Of a DNA stretch of 64,000 bases, positions 36,013-47,989 are shown piece by piece (positions within the stretch are counted from its first letter, which is position 1; each line of letters starts with the position of its first letter). The notes beneath the pieces were generated by a model that saw nothing but the letters and a program-made list of their open reading frames with translations, was not told the origin of the DNA and made no database searches. The position numbers were made by a program, and so were the translations under genes. Where the stretch lies: positions 9,583,501 to 9,647,500 of the forward strand of contig CAMRHE010000035.1 in assembly GCA_947044405.1 (NCBI GenBank), read 5' to 3'. The DNA is from Leptodactylus fallax (lineage: Eukaryota > Chordata > Amphibia > Anura > Leptodactylidae).

Positions 36013-36560
36013 AGTCCTGACATCTGCCGTACTAATACAGCTGATATCAGGAAAAGGTAAAAATGCACCTAAATCTGGGGCATTTCTGGTGCAAAAAAAG
36101 TTGTATCAACAATTTTTCCGACTGACTGGATATTTCCGACTGAGGGGATTTGGATTGGTGCAAAGAAGGCATAGCATAAAATGTAACATCAGGGACCAAA
36201 ATTCACTGTTTAATTGTTAGTAAATGTAGACCACTGATCAGGAGTCAGCTAAATTACTTGCTATTCCTCCTATTCTATAATATGTGAAACACAATCCCCA
36301 GTTAAAAGCATAGATCATACTGTATCTTGAAAAGTTTTGCTACTTTTGGATCCTGCTTCATATTCTGATATTTTTGTTACAGCTGTACTGCATGATACCC
36401 ATTTTCTTTCTGTGGTTAAAACAAACCTCCAGCAAACACTATACGAATGCTCACCTTTATCATTATATCTGAAGGCTTTTTGTATGTTTCAGAATATTAA
36501 AGAATCAACATTTACTAAGCTAAACACGACCGACACCTATAGTAAGTGTCCATAGGGCTA
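36013..36560. other. Intronic sequence, no recognised feature
   Basis: No repeat family or coding motif recognised. Confidence 0.5.
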
Positions 36561-37145
36561 CCTGATTACTGATGCAGCTCCCGGGATCTCTTCTGACACA
36601 CAGGGTGTGTGCATCTTTTATTCTGCTCCCGAAACCTTCGCTATGGGGCCAGGGAGCAGCATAGAAGATGTGTCTTAGAAGAGATACCGGGAGCTGCATT
36701 AGTAAGCAGGTAAGTATAATGTAATTATAACTATAGTAACAGTATGAGGTGGAGGGGAGACTATTACTTGTTGGGGGCACTACTAGGGCTCTATTACACT
36801 AATAGTGCCCACCCCCCCCTCAGTTAATAACAATCCCCTCACACACAGGTAATGTTATGAACGGGGGGAGCACTATAACTTTAAAGAGTGCTATTAGTGC
36901 CCCCCACAGATAATAATCCCCCCCATACACACACACGTAATATTAACTGTGGGCAGCATTACAGTTATCGTGCCCCCCCGGTATAGTTATTAGTCCCCCA
37001 CACACAGGTAATGTTATTAACTGGGGCGGCACTATTACTGAAATAGTGCCAGAGTGGTGCCATCTACAGGTAATAGTCGCCCCCACAGGTGATGAATATT
37101 AATTTGGGGGGCATTATTACAGTAATAGTGCCCCCTGAGTGATGG
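36561..37145. repeat. Inverted repeat followed by a ~60-bp minisatellite
   Basis: 36569-36713: gatgcagctcccgggatctc pairs with gagataccgggagctgcat. From ~36750, five to six diverged units contain aatagtgccccc, taataatccccc, cacacacaggtaatgttat and actgggg. Units are C-rich on the plus strand and vary in length. Not CRISPR-like: there are no unique spacers. Confidence 0.7.
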
Positions 37146-37289
37146 TCCCCCTGCCCTACCCACACTTTTATTATGGGAACTGTCTATACCACCAATAAAT
37201 TATGTATGATATGGAGAGAGATCTCCATTAATAAAGTATAAGGAAATGTATAAATGTAATAATTAAATATGCACTTTATTGTGTTTTAT

Positions 37290-37418
37290 TATGAGCTGCC
37301 CAAACCCTGCTTCATCAGTGAAAAAACCCCGCCGGGCCACAGGAAAATTGGCCTACATGAAAGTGGTTCTTGGTCCAAAAAAAAAAAAAAAAAAAAAAAA
37401 AGAGGTTGGGAACTGCTG
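37290..37418. mobile_element. hAT-like element end (single end seen)
   Basis: ggtccaaaa(n) then agaggttgggaactgctg resembles a common hAT terminus (cagtggttcccaacct in reverse), preceded by an A run. The partner end was not found. Confidence 0.4.
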
Positions 37419-39757
37419 ATGTAATGCCTTTTCCAACCACCAATGATCATGAAAGCTAAGGTTCCTAACTCACCTATGTGAATGGAGCAGTGGTAAATTT
37501 ATGAGAACACTGCTCTATTCACTTCTATGAGACAAACAGAGATAGTCATTCAGCACCTCATCAATCCTTTAATCCTCATCAAAACCTATAATGTTTATGC
37601 CATCCTGGGGCTCTAGTCCACCATTATTATTCCCAAAGTAGGATTCTGGGAGGATGATTTCTGCATATTCAATTTTTTTTCATAGCTTGACAGATGTAAT
37701 TTTATTTGTAATCACTCTTCAAATATAAAGTTTGTTGGGTTTTCTCCTGTTCCCTTCAGCATTAGAGAATACAGACTGTACAATGGAATCAGTTTGTATA
37801 ATCGTAACAACACATTTTCTAAAATATACTTTCCAACACCTAGTATAAAAAGAAAATAAGTCCCCAAATAAATACACCGTGTTATTTGGGCTAGGGGGGC
37901 TAATTGCCTTCATTGCACAGCAGTATTTTATTAAGAAGGCTTAAACATCCAGAAGCACCTCTCTATCACATGAAGCAGCAAGCAGCAGAACAGACTGTGT
38001 CAACGGCTCCTCTGCACCACCAAGTAGTTAGCAGCCGGCTTTAGACTACTGTCATTATAAAAGCAAGATGACACTGTTCTCTAATCCAGCCAAAGCTGAT
38101 AAGTACCATCAACCTGTCACTTCCTACACTTCAAAATTCTTCCATCTCGGCTTCAAAGAGTTTTTACATTTCGATTTCTTTTGCTGGCAGCCTCTCATTC
38201 TCCCACGGTGCTCTAATGCAGCATTTGCACACCAGGGTGACTCCCCACCTGAATAGCAGGTCATCCCCTGCTCACTGAGCTCATCTGTGGCCCATGTGCT
38301 AGGCAATTTAGATCCAATCAGCCCTTATTTAGCTCAAGAGTAATGAGCAGCATAGTGACACAGAGTTAAGCCTGACCCTCAGGACACTGCTCATCAAGCA
38401 GTAAAACTGTGACAAAATCATTCATCTTCTACCCGCTGGCAAGAAATAATACTCACATTCTCTGTATTACTTTTCAAGATACAAAAAAAACGCTCCTGAA
38501 TTTTCATGATGTGAGACATTAATTTGCAGAGAGCTGAATTCCCTTAAACCCCCTACCGCTATCTGCTCACCAGGGGAAATAGGCCTTAGGAGACTGAAAT
38601 GGAATAAAGAAAATTGCTCCAGCTTTCTTTTCATTTTAAATAAGCCTTGCATCTGACATACAGAAAACACGGGGAATATTCCAAAAGAAATTAGAAACCC
38701 TTGTAATTTCTAAAGGAGAATATCATAGGTTAAACTTTACATAGAAGGAACACTCATCTGTGCTGTACGTATTCATACAAACACCAAAGTACACAAAAAA
38801 CACACACATACAAGTCCATCATTTAATATTCTTCAACGAAAAGAACACATTCAGTACTATTGGATAAGATATACTGTCACCTTGAGAAAACATAAAATCA
38901 TTCTTTGGAAATTTGTGGCTGGGATTTTCAGTTCTAATAGCTCTGACTTACAGATTCACAGCAGCTATACAAAAGAAAATCTATGCTGCAATATTCCTAC
39001 TGTTGATCCTACAATGCAACATAGAGCATATTCATCTGTCAATATTACATAAAAACATTTGGTCCTAAAAGGGGTTTCATTTTTTTAATATAAAAAAAGA
39101 AAATCGTTTTAATGTAAACCTTACATTTGGTGCATAATATTTCAGTTTGCCAAGTGCTGTCATCAATGTAAACAGTTGAGTCTTTCATTGTTGCCTTAGC
39201 CCAAAGAAGTTTAATCTAAAGCGATAGTCCTCTCACAAAATAGGCTGATATATGGGAAATGAATATTACAAAAATATCATGACAGTTTTACTGTATATAG
39301 GTACAATTTTATACTAAAGATAAAATGCAAATTAACTGCATTATACTATAAAGGTTTAGAAATTATGCAGATGTGTCTTGCAAAAAATATTAATTAAAAA
39401 ATATACAAAAATATTTATTAGTTTCATTCACCTACAGGTGACATACAAACCAAGCATTTCAATATGTGGCAGAGTGGGAAAAGACTTTAGTTACAGCAGC
39501 CCTTTACTTTCTCCTCACTCAGTAACAGTAGATATGGCAAAATTAACTCTGGTCTCTTTCATAAACAGGGCATTAGAAAAACTTTAAGTGTCTGAAGAGG
39601 GAACTTGCTAGCCCTGTGACTAGGGCAGCCTCAACAATGAATCAAGCAAGCAGTCACTATTCTGCTGGGGTGTGATCACAGGACTGCATCAACAGGAAAT
39701 ATGGCAGGAAATAATGGAGATTTATCAAAACTGGGGCAAAAGAAAAGTTGAATAATT
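37419..39757. other. Intronic sequence, no recognised feature
   Basis: About 2.3 kb without recognisable mobile-element ends or coding motifs. The least repeat-dense stretch of the window apart from exons. Confidence 0.5.
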
Positions 39758-40134
39758 GTCTATAACAGGAGTAGGCAACCTTATTTGTTCGGTGTGCCGA
39801 TTTTAATTAATCAAAAATGAGGTACTCGGAGTGCCGGTCAATAATTGTAAGTCTGACAACCCCTAAACTAAAGTCATATACCACAAACCATAACACAGAA
39901 GTGCTGCCACCAGATGCTTTAGGACACATGCGTTTACTGCTATTTCCTGGGATGCTCCTGTACTTTCCGATTAGAAGCAATGAAAGTCCATGTGCAGCCC
40001 CCAATTAGTGGTAAATGTATGTGTCCAGGAGCACCGTATGACAGCATTCTTATGGTGAAAAAACACTATGTATCTGGATGCAGCTATATTCTTAGGCCAC
40101 TGGAACTTTTAGCTTGATGTAAATCTGCGTTCAC

Positions 40135-40315
40135 ATGGTGCGGCCCCTGCACACCGTATTATGTCCCATAGCGACCCCTGCACACCGTATTATGTACCAT
40201 ACCGGCCCCTGCACACGGTATTATGTCCCATAGCAGCCCCCGCACACAGTATTATGCCCCATAGTGGTCCCTGCACACCGTATTATGTCTCATAGCGGCC
40301 TCTGCACACGGTATG
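40135..40315 (-). repeat. ~30-bp minisatellite in hAT
   Basis: Six units of cggcccctgcacaccgtatt then atgtcccatag, with small variants. Reverse complement of the array at 45155-45490. Confidence 0.9.
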
Positions 40316-40351
40316 ACATTCTAGCTTTTATCATTTTCGCCACTCACTAGC

Positions 40352-40744
40352 TATAATTATACTGTGAGGTCTCTTCAGACCCCAGAGTATAATAAGCGGA
40401 GGGCAAAGAGAGATGACAAACAAAAAAAAAAAAAAAAAATGTACTCACCCATTCCATGCCCCGCAGCCGCTCTGTTCTCTTCGGGCGCTTCTGCCTGTAG
40501 TCAGCGACCGCTGATTGGTTCTCAGGGGTCACGTCGCTTCATTATGCGTAATGACGTTGGACGTGACCCCAGAGGTCCTGTCAGCTGTCTCTTACGTCAG
40601 TCAGTCAGAAGCGCCCGAAGAGAACAGAGCGGCTGCGGAGCATGGAATGGTGAGTACATTGTTTTTTTTTTATGTTTCATCACTTCTCCTGAGCCTCCGC
40701 TTATTATACTCGGGGATCTGAAGAGATCCCCAAGAATAATAACA
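40352..40744. repeat. Foldback module with hairpin arms (copy 1)
   Basis: Arms 40352-40425 and 40668-40744 are inverted copies, sharing agtataataagcggagg and, in the A-rich part, acataaaaa/caaacaaaaa. Each arm begins with its own hairpin: gaggtctcttcagacccc and, on the right, ggggatctgaagagatcccc. A CpG-richer core lies between. Confidence 0.8.
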
Positions 40745-41084
40745 GCAGTTTAGTTTCGGCCGTGTTTGGTCCGATCGAAATATGCCTCGCGTGCCGCTCT
40801 TGGCATGCGTGCCGGAGGTTGCCAACCCCTGGTCTATAACAATCAGTTCTAATTTTTTTAAAATCTGATCAGATACTAGGGGGTATTCATCAACTTCACT
40901 ATTCCTTTGAAAGATTTTTGACAAATTAAATCAAATAGTAAAATTCACAATTTAAAAAACAAACAAAAAAAAACACACAACAGTGGCCAGGTTGGTTACT
41001 TGTAAATTAAGGTATGAGGCTTTACTTATAGCTAAATAATTTAAGTTAAAGGGTATTTAGTAAAAGTTGCACATACAGACTCAC

Positions 41085-41594
41085 CTGAGTCTAGCAATGG
41101 CTGTTTGTTGAAAATGTAGAACAGCACTTAAATCTGATTCACGGCATGCAGGCAGCAACATACTGAAGCCATCATTCAGTAGTTTTTCCTCTGAAAGTTG
41201 TAGAAGGCAGCTGGTTTCAAAAACCTCTTGGACGCCATCAACGTATGTGGAAAGCAGGGTCCAATGTGAATGTTTCTGGCCATAGTCGCCTTTAGAAACT
41301 AAGAACTCTTTGGCAATTTCACGAAAACGGTTGGAGAGTTTTTCAGCCAAAACACTTATATCCATGTCTTTCTCCACATAAATAAGTATGAATGCAAAGT
41401 TACCTCTCCACAATAGAGACTGCTGAGCAGAACTGAGATGGGAAGGAACTAAAAAATTTAAGAGTTCCACAACACGGCTTGTGACATCTTCAGTATCTGC
41501 TAACGTAGCCAGTAGCAGAAATAGTGTAAAAAAGTTCTGCAATCCAACTTCTGTGAGCTCTTGCATTTTCCTTTGATGAAATTTGGAGTAGATT
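41085..41594 (-). CDS. MMS22L: MMS22L, coding exon 5 of 9 (510 bp)
   Basis: The longest exon seen, phase 2 to 2, acceptor TTTGACAG and donor GTGAGT. It encodes RIYSKFHQRKMQELTEVGLQ, then a helix-rich stretch including NFFTLFLLLATLAD, VLAEKLSNRFREIAKEFLVS, YVDGVQEVFETSCLL and EKLLNDGFSMLLPACRESD, each with a close human counterpart in the same order. It lies in the central alpha-helical part of the protein. An internal ATG at 41566 is not a start: the frame runs back to the splice acceptor. The next intron is 23.2 kb, the largest fully inside the window. Confidence 0.97.
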
Positions 41595-41599
41595 CTGTC

Positions 41600-42510
41600 A
41601 AAGTGTAGGAGATATTAGTTCCACATTATGATACTTAACATTCTTTTATATAGTCATATATATCCTGTATCCTGTTTTTCAGGGCCCTGAAACAGTTTTC
41701 ATATTGATGATCTATCCCCACCATAGGATATCAGTATCTGATTGGTGGGGGGGGGAAGAAGTTTGGTCCCATCACCTGGACCCCACACAGATCTGCTAGG
41801 CAACGGAAACTATACTGGGGATGGCGTTGGAAGCTGGAGGCACCATCTGCTTTATAGTGGCTGTGCCAGAGTACCCCAACTCTGATCCTATTCACTTCAA
41901 TCAGATCTACAAGACTGGGACATGATCGCTTAAGGCTATGGCTACATGGCAACTTCAGTTACACAAAATGATGTTGCAAAATATTGCACTGATACATTGT
42001 GCCTAATGATAGTCAATATGGTTGCGCTGCAACACACGACATAACTGTGACCTAATACATTTTAGGTTTCAGGCTTTGCAAAATGTCTGCAATTTATTCT
42101 TTTTTCACAGCTAAATTGTACCTCTAAAATAGTAGCATAACAGCAAGTTGCAGTCAAATCACACACATTTTTTGATTGCATGACGAAAGTCTCAGAATAG
42201 TCCTAGCCTAAGTGATAATACAATGAGCCAATATTTCATATGCAAGAGAAAAAAAAACTCATAAGCAATGTAACACGGTTATAGGTAAAATGTAATAGGA
42301 AAACACGGAATACAATTCATGCAACATAGATATGAACTCTAGATACCGCATTTCCATCTGAATCTGTGAGAAACACAAAAATAGGGAACAACAATTCACT
42401 CTAAACTGCTGTCTTTTAAAATGGAAGCCAAAAAGTAATTAAATATACAAACAAATATTACAAGAAGAAGCCTTAACCAAACATGCAGGTACTTAAAGAT
42501 TGAAAACTAC
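41600..42510. other. MMS22L intron of 920 bp, with a probable dispersed-repeat fragment
   Basis: 41690-41900 reads like a common amphibian dispersed repeat (gatctatccccaccataggat, ctgattggtggggg), from memory only; no internal copy confirms it. The rest is unremarkable. Confidence 0.35.
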
Positions 42511-42514
42511 AGAC

Positions 42515-42741
42515 CTTCCTTTAATTTGCTTCCAAGGATGCGCGCCAACACTATTTTTGGCTTTTTTCATCAGACGGGCCAAGATCCGTAAGAAAATAAG
42601 GTAGCTGTTATCAGACTTGTACAAGTCAAGATTCTGTTCATCAGCGCAACAGCTTTTCACAATCTCCAGCATAGAAAAAGGTGTTTTACTGACACTGGCT
42701 AGTGATTTTAATCCAAGCCAGGATATATTAAATAAACTGTT
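42515..42741 (-). CDS. MMS22L: MMS22L, coding exon 4 of 9
   Basis: A 227-bp exon, phase 0 to 2, acceptor TGTTTTTAG and donor GTCTGT. The protein begins NSLFNISWLGLKSLASVSK and ends AHPWKQIKGR, matching human SSFSISWLPFKGLAN to HPWKQVKGR. The terminal arginine codon is completed by the first base of the next exon, 920 bp away. No frameshift or stop is present. The match to the human protein, from memory, is about 60 percent. Confidence 0.95.
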
Positions 42742-42892
42742 CTAAAAACACAAAAAGGGGAAAGACAAGAATAAAGCCAAAAACACAGACAAGTTTAGAC
42801 AAAAAAATATAATAGCTTTGCTGCATTATCTTGCAGTCCCTTCACTTGTGAAGCTAAGCACAGTGAAAACAGTAATACCAGAATAATGTGCA

Positions 42893-43045
42893 GAAATCAT
42901 CTGGCATCTTTCGACCTCCTGGGTGATGTTAGTGGCTCTGAGGGTCACGGAGGCTGGTGATTGGGCCTCAGTGGCCAAATGGGACCCATTGACTTCATAC
43001 TGCTGACATCACCTAGGAGGCTGGAAGACACCTGGGAGTGAACAC
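42893..43045. repeat. Small foldback element
   Basis: ctttcgacctcctgggtgatgt pairs imperfectly with acatcacctaggaggctgga about 95 bp away. Probable MITE relic; no clear target duplication. Confidence 0.45.
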
Positions 43046-44199
43046 TGGAAGTTGCAAGGGAGTACAGGAGAGTATGACTTATATTTCTGCACATCCCATG
43101 GGCCTAGACTATTAAAAGCACTACTGGTACGGGAAGCAAAACTTGTGGGCGAAACTTGCGAAATTAATCTTGCAGGGTTCACCCATTTTTAGTCATTGGA
43201 GCAAAAAAATAAACACTTAAAATTGGTCAAAAGAGAAAAAACACAATTTAACAGGAGTCGACTTTCAACTACTAACCCTCTCACATATCCTAGAATACTA
43301 AAAAAAGGATGCAGTAGTATAGACCACCAAAGTTAGCTACATTGACCACTCCACATTGACCACCAAGGAAAATGAAAATGAAATTAGTATTAAATCTGTA
43401 GTGCATCTTATAGTCAGATGTGTTTTATACTCAGAAAAATATATAAGTAGGAATTTAACCACTGACACTTTTTCCTGAACTAGAGGAGCTTTACTGCTTC
43501 TGTCAGACCATAGTTGTCAGCCATTTATGCACAAATAGAGGGGTGCGAGTGGGTTGTTTTCCCTACTGACTCCATAGCCCTGATTTATGGAGATGGAGGA
43601 CTCACACAGAAGAGGAGAGCAATGTGCGGGCACTGACTGCAGGCATTAGCGCCAGGTGCCTGCACCAAGCGGCTGCCATATTTAAATACCCAACATCCGT
43701 TGTACTATTACGGCCAGGGCCGCTTTAACCATAGGAGCAACGGTGCAGCCGCACCGGGACCTATGATTGCGGGGACCCCCTCAGCCAACCCGGATCGAGC
43801 GGGACACTCCCACATTTGGGGTGATGTCCCGCTGTTCCGGGCGGCAGGCAGTGATTTCAGCTCTGTGCTCCATTATTCAGCCTTCGGCTGATAATATCTG
43901 CGGCAGAGAAGCACAATGAGCACCGAGCCGCAGACATTACAGTCGGAGTCTGCAGGTCCACAGGAACGCGGTTCGGTGAGTATTTATTTATTTATTTTTT
44001 TAAATGTAACATTGGTGGTTGAGGGGGGCAGGGTAAATTAAGTTATGAGGGAGCCCACTTTCAAAAAGTTTGGAGAGGGCCCCCCAATGCACTAAAACGA
44101 CAGAAGCGGTTAATTTGACTGCAACGTGAAAGAGAGAACGCATTTAAAAAGACAAAAGCACAATGGACAGTTTATGTGTTAACTATTGCAGTAGAGGAG
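43046..44199. other. Intronic sequence, possible hAT-like fragment
   Basis: 43717-44100 is CpG-rich (ccagggccgctttaaccatag ... gagggccccccaatgcac) and resembles an eroded DNA-transposon end pair, but no duplication or inverted termini could be confirmed. Confidence 0.3.
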
Positions 44200-44816
44200 C
44201 TCTAAAGCACAGGTGTCAAACACAAGACCCGCGGGCCGAATCCGACCCGCTGCCTTCTATTATCTGGCCCGGCCTCATGCAATACAAGAGCAATAAAGAT
44301 GGCGGCCGCCTCACTTCGCCTCATTATCGGTGCGCCCCTGGGCGGCTGCCATCTTTATTGCCTCAGGTGGCACTGTCCCTCACTGTCTGGGGGGCGGCAT
44401 TTTTCTATTCAAAATGTAAAACAGCCCAGGACAGGCCGCTTTAAAAAAAAAAAAAAAAAAGAGCTGAGCAGGGCCTGTCCTGGGCTAGTTTAAGAGACGT
44501 CGCATCTGAGCGCAGGTGGTGATACAATGACGTCATCGTGCCGCCTACGCTGAGACACAGACGTCGCGGACAAGAAGAGGAGGCGGCGGCGGCTGCATCA
44601 AGGCATCGCAGGTGAGTATAACTTTTTTTTTATATATAAATAGGCCGTGAACTGCTGGAGTATCCACAGCAGGTCACGGCCTATTTATTTACCTACCCCG
44701 CGTCTGCTCGTGGCCGCCTCCGCTTCTCCTTCTGCTATGGGACGCAGAAAGGGAAGTGGATGCCGCTGTGAGCAGCTGCGGGCATCGGTAAGTGAGGCCA
44801 CGGGCCTCAAATACTA

Positions 44817-45143
44817 CTATTATTATACTCCGGGGTCTTTTCAGACCCCGGAGTATGCTAATCGAGGGCCCAGGGGAGGTGAGGGAACATAAAAACATAT
44901 CCTACTTACCTCTCCTGTGATCGGTGTTACTCCGAGCAGGCTTGAGGCCTCTGGTGATGTCATCAGGTCGCGTCGCCGGCCTGATCACGTGACGTGTGTG
45001 CGCAATTAAACAGGGCCGAAAGCTGCAAGGAGTGCACCGGTGTCGAGGATAGGTAAGTAACATTGGTTTTTATGTTTTTCACCTCCCCTGGGTCTCCGTT
45101 CATTATACTCTGGGGTCTGAAAAGACCCCAGAGTATAATAATA
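44817..45143. repeat. Foldback module with hairpin arms (copy 2)
   Basis: Arms 44817-44898 and 45066-45143 are inverted copies (tattatactccggggtctt versus, in reverse, tattatactctggggtctt, through ccaggggaggtga to acataaaaac). Each arm contains a near-perfect hairpin, ggggtcttttcagacccc on the left and its reverse on the right. The core is CpG-rich. Confidence 0.85.
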
Positions 45144-45154
45144 GTTCATGGTTT

Positions 45155-45490
45155 GGCCACTATGGGGCATAATACCCTGTGCGGGGACCACTGTGGAGCA
45201 TAATACCAGTACAGGGGCCACTATGGAGCATAATACCAGTGCAGGGGCCACTATAAAGCATAATATCAGTGCAGGGGCCATTATGGAGCATAATACAGTG
45301 TGCAGTGGCCACTGTGGAGCATAATACCGTGTGCAGGGGCCAATATGGAGCATCATACCGTGTGCAGGGGCCAATATGGAGCATAATATCGTGTGCAGGG
45401 GCCACTAGGGAGCATAATACCATGCATAATACCGTGTGCAGGGGCAGCTGCGAGTCATAATACAGTGTGCAGGGACTGCTGTGGAACATT
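45155..45490 (+). repeat. ~30-bp minisatellite, about 11 units
   Basis: Unit ggggccactatggagcataa then taccagtgca, 30-31 bp with point variants. All long open frames over it are repeat products. The units are contiguous with no spacers. Confidence 0.92.
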
Positions 45491-45789
45491 ATAGTGTGTG
45501 TAAAAGGGGCGCTATAAATAGGGGCTATGGCGCTTGTTTATATTATACGCTGTCTAATAGCTCGCTTAACTGTTAAGGAGAAGTTACTTTTATACACGTG
45601 TAAAATAATCTTGGCCCTTCAAGGTACCCCGTGAGGCTGAAGTGGCCCCCGGTGAAAATGAGTTTGACACCCTTGCTCTAAAGAGTTAGGACTAAAACAC
45701 ATTTTCAGAACACCATTAGAACAATATAGTTTGTGCAATTTCCTATTTTTTTTTACAATTTTGAAGTATATTTATTTAAGAAATCTCAC

Positions 45790-45909
45790 CAAATTTTTAC
45801 TGTAATACTCCCACAGTATAGTGGCTACTGTTAGATTTGGATCCCAGAAGTCACATAAGGACAGGCAGCAATGCAGATGCATCCGAAGTTGATCCTCTAG
45901 GACTCCATT
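45790..45909 (-). CDS. MMS22L: MMS22L, coding exon 3 of 9
   Basis: A 40-codon exon, phase 0 to 0, acceptor CTTTAAAG and donor GTGAGA. The translation includes LRMHLHCCLSLCDFWDPNL and ILWEYYSKNL, nearly identical to the human segment around LRMYLHCCLTLCDFWEPN. The conserved Cys, His and Trp residues make this one of the clearest matches. The downstream 3.0 kb intron begins 114 bp before a 1.47 kb hAT element (44208-45675). Confidence 0.95.
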
Positions 45910-46011
45910 CTTTAAAGAATAAGTAAAATTGTATTAATACAACGCCTAAAAAAATTCTACTCTTCAATTCTACAGCAGCGCTGACCACGTAGGGCTTTAT
46001 TTTTAGCATAC

Positions 46012-46074
46012 CTGCATATCAGTAGATTTCTTTAAAAGGTTTTCCACAAACTTCCAATTTGATGTTATCTCAAC
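46012..46074 (-). CDS. MMS22L: MMS22L, coding exon 2 of 9 (21-codon micro-exon)
   Basis: A 63-bp, phase 0 to 0 exon between TATCAACAG and GTATGC. It encodes VEITSNWKFVENLLKKSTDM plus Q, matching the human NWNFVEELLKKS segment. It is too short to be found without the flanking exons; the match, in-phase splice sites and position between neighbours support it. The following intron is only 102 bp. A DIRS retroelement terminus lies about 77 nt upstream of its acceptor, so branch point and polypyrimidine tract must fit in that interval. Confidence 0.93.
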
Positions 46075-46199
46075 CTGTTGATATAAAGTTTAAAAACATG
46101 CAAAAATATTTAATACAAATAACTGAAAGCTCTCTAATACTGTAAAATCCTTTTCTCATTCTATTGGGAGATACAGCACCATGGGTATAGATCTGGCCA

Positions 46200-47060
46200 C
46201 TAGGAGGCTGACACTAGAAGTAAGTAGAAGCAAACATCGGCAGAGGCCACAGAATGGATCTGGTAAAACTTAGTGAAAGTGTGGAGAGAGGCCCAGATGG
46301 CAACCTTGCAGACCTGGGAGGCAGAAGCCTGATGCTGAACAGTCCAGGAGGCTCTGACAGCTCTAGTGGAATGAGCCATCACACAGTAAGGTGGTGGCCT
46401 ATCCTTGAGCCTATAGGCTTTCCTAATAGCAGACCAAATCCACCTGGAAATGGAAGCCTTGGAAGCAGCCAGGCCCTTGCAAAGGCCCTCAGGGAGAAAA
46501 AAACAAGGCGTCCGAATGACAGAAGAGGTCAGTGAGAGACAAATGGACCCAGTTTGCCCGGACGACATCCAGGCAGTGAAGAGAGCACTCACACAAATGT
46601 TTGGGGTCCGGGCAGAAAGTAAGCAAAACGATGTCCTTTAGGCAGCAAAGACGGTGGCGGATGAAGGACAATCTTTTCCTTGTGAAGAACAAGAAAAGGA
46701 GGCTCCCAGGACAGGGCAGCCAATTCAGAGAGCCTGTGGATGGAAGTAACAGCCACCAGGAAGGCAACCTTCCAGGAAAGAAGGCAAAGGGAGATCTCGG
46801 GCAAAGGCTCTAAAGGGGGAGCCTGAAGTACCCTCTAGGATGAGACTGAGGTCCCACGGGAAAACAGTAAGGAGGAGCACAGTGTGCCACTCCGTGCAGG
46901 AAAGTCTTCACCTGAGCCAGGAAGGCCAGGATCTTCTGAAAAAGAATGGAAAGGGCAGACACCTGTCCTTTAAGACAAGACAGACCAAGTCCTTGGTCCA
47001 GACCGGATTGGAGAAAAGCCAGGCTCATGGGAAGAAAAACCTCTCGTGGCCTTCCACTTA
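46200..47060 (-). pseudogene. DIRS tyrosine recombinase, degenerate
   Basis: From upstream to downstream on the minus strand: LSWKVAFLVAVTSIHRLSEL (conserved Arg of box A) near 46750, SKASISRWIWSAIRKAY near 46440, then CVMAHSTRAVRASWTVQHQA, holding the H-x-x-R catalytic pair, and LHTFTKFYQIHS with the likely nucleophilic Tyr near 46260. These are the R-H-R-Y landmarks of the recombinase that inserts circular DIRS DNA. The reading frame changes around 46600 and the N-terminal part is cut by the array insertion at ~47060. It cannot make the full enzyme. Confidence 0.8.
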
Positions 47061-47778
47061 CGATGAAACTAGACCCCCTCAAGTAATTTATCGAGGGGTA
47101 TAGTCAGAATTTTGAACTCACAGCTGTTTCACAAAATTTACTACCAATGTGATGTGAAAATTAAAAATTACTTTTTTCCAATAAAATGTCATATTAGAGC
47201 CAAATTTCTCATTTTCACAAAAGGTTAAAGAAGAAAAAGCACCCCACAGTTTGTTACACTTTCTTCTGAATACGGCAATACTCCATATGTGATTATAAAC
47301 TGCTGTATGGGTACATGGTGGAGCTAGGAACGGAAAGAGTACTATTTGGCTTTTAGATGGCAAATTTTGCTGGAATAGTTTTTGGGTGCCATGTCTCATT
47401 TGCAGAGCCCCTAAAGTACCAGTACAATAGAAACCCCAAAACATGACCCCATTTTGTAAATAAAAATGTTGCTTTAGCCACACAGTTTTCATTTTTACAA
47501 GGGGTTAAAGGAGAAAATGTATCTCACAATTTGTTATGCAATTTCTCCTGCCTACAGAAATACCCCACATGTGGAGGAAAACTGCTGTATTGGCACACAT
47601 CAGGGCACAGAAGGCAGGGAGTGTCATTAGGCTTTTGGAGGGCAGTATCATTTTCAAGTGCCATGACACATTTGCTCCTAAGGTGCTAATGCAGTGTAGA
47701 ATACCAAGAAGTGACTTAATTTTGTAAACTTCACCCCTGAAAGGGTATAGTGAGCATTTTGACCCCAAAGATGGTTTC

Positions 47779-47989
<211 letters not shown>

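Larger units (their letters stand above)
39766..40831. mobile_element. Non-autonomous hAT element, 1066 bp
   Basis: Left end caggagtaggcaacct, right end in reverse caggggttggcaacct. Perfect 8-bp target duplication gtctataa at 39758-39765 and 40832-40839, diagnostic for hAT transposition. The interior has no transposase. It contains a ~30-bp minisatellite (40135-40315) and a foldback module (40352-40744), both shared with the hAT at 44208-45675. Confidence 0.92.
44208..45675. mobile_element. Non-autonomous hAT element, 1468 bp
   Basis: Left cacaggtgtcaaac, right in reverse caagggtgtcaaac. Perfect 8-bp duplication ctctaaag at 44200-44207 and 45676-45683. No transposase ORF. It holds the foldback module (44817-45143) and the ~30-bp minisatellite (45155-45490) in the opposite order and orientation to the hAT at 39766. 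It lies 114 bp from the donor of exon 3. Confidence 0.92.

Noticed and set aside
41566..41566. ATG considered as a start of an MMS22L short form
   Set aside because: The frame continues upstream to a proper acceptor and matches the human protein before the Met; no promoter evidence.
45155..45490. Regular ~30-bp repeats considered as CRISPR
   Set aside because: Units are contiguous with no unique spacers and lie in a vertebrate hAT element; a minisatellite.
46140..47060. Considered as a retroviral LTR/integrase region
   Set aside because: Tyrosine-recombinase landmarks (HSTR, downstream Tyr) and inverted rather than direct termini point to DIRS.
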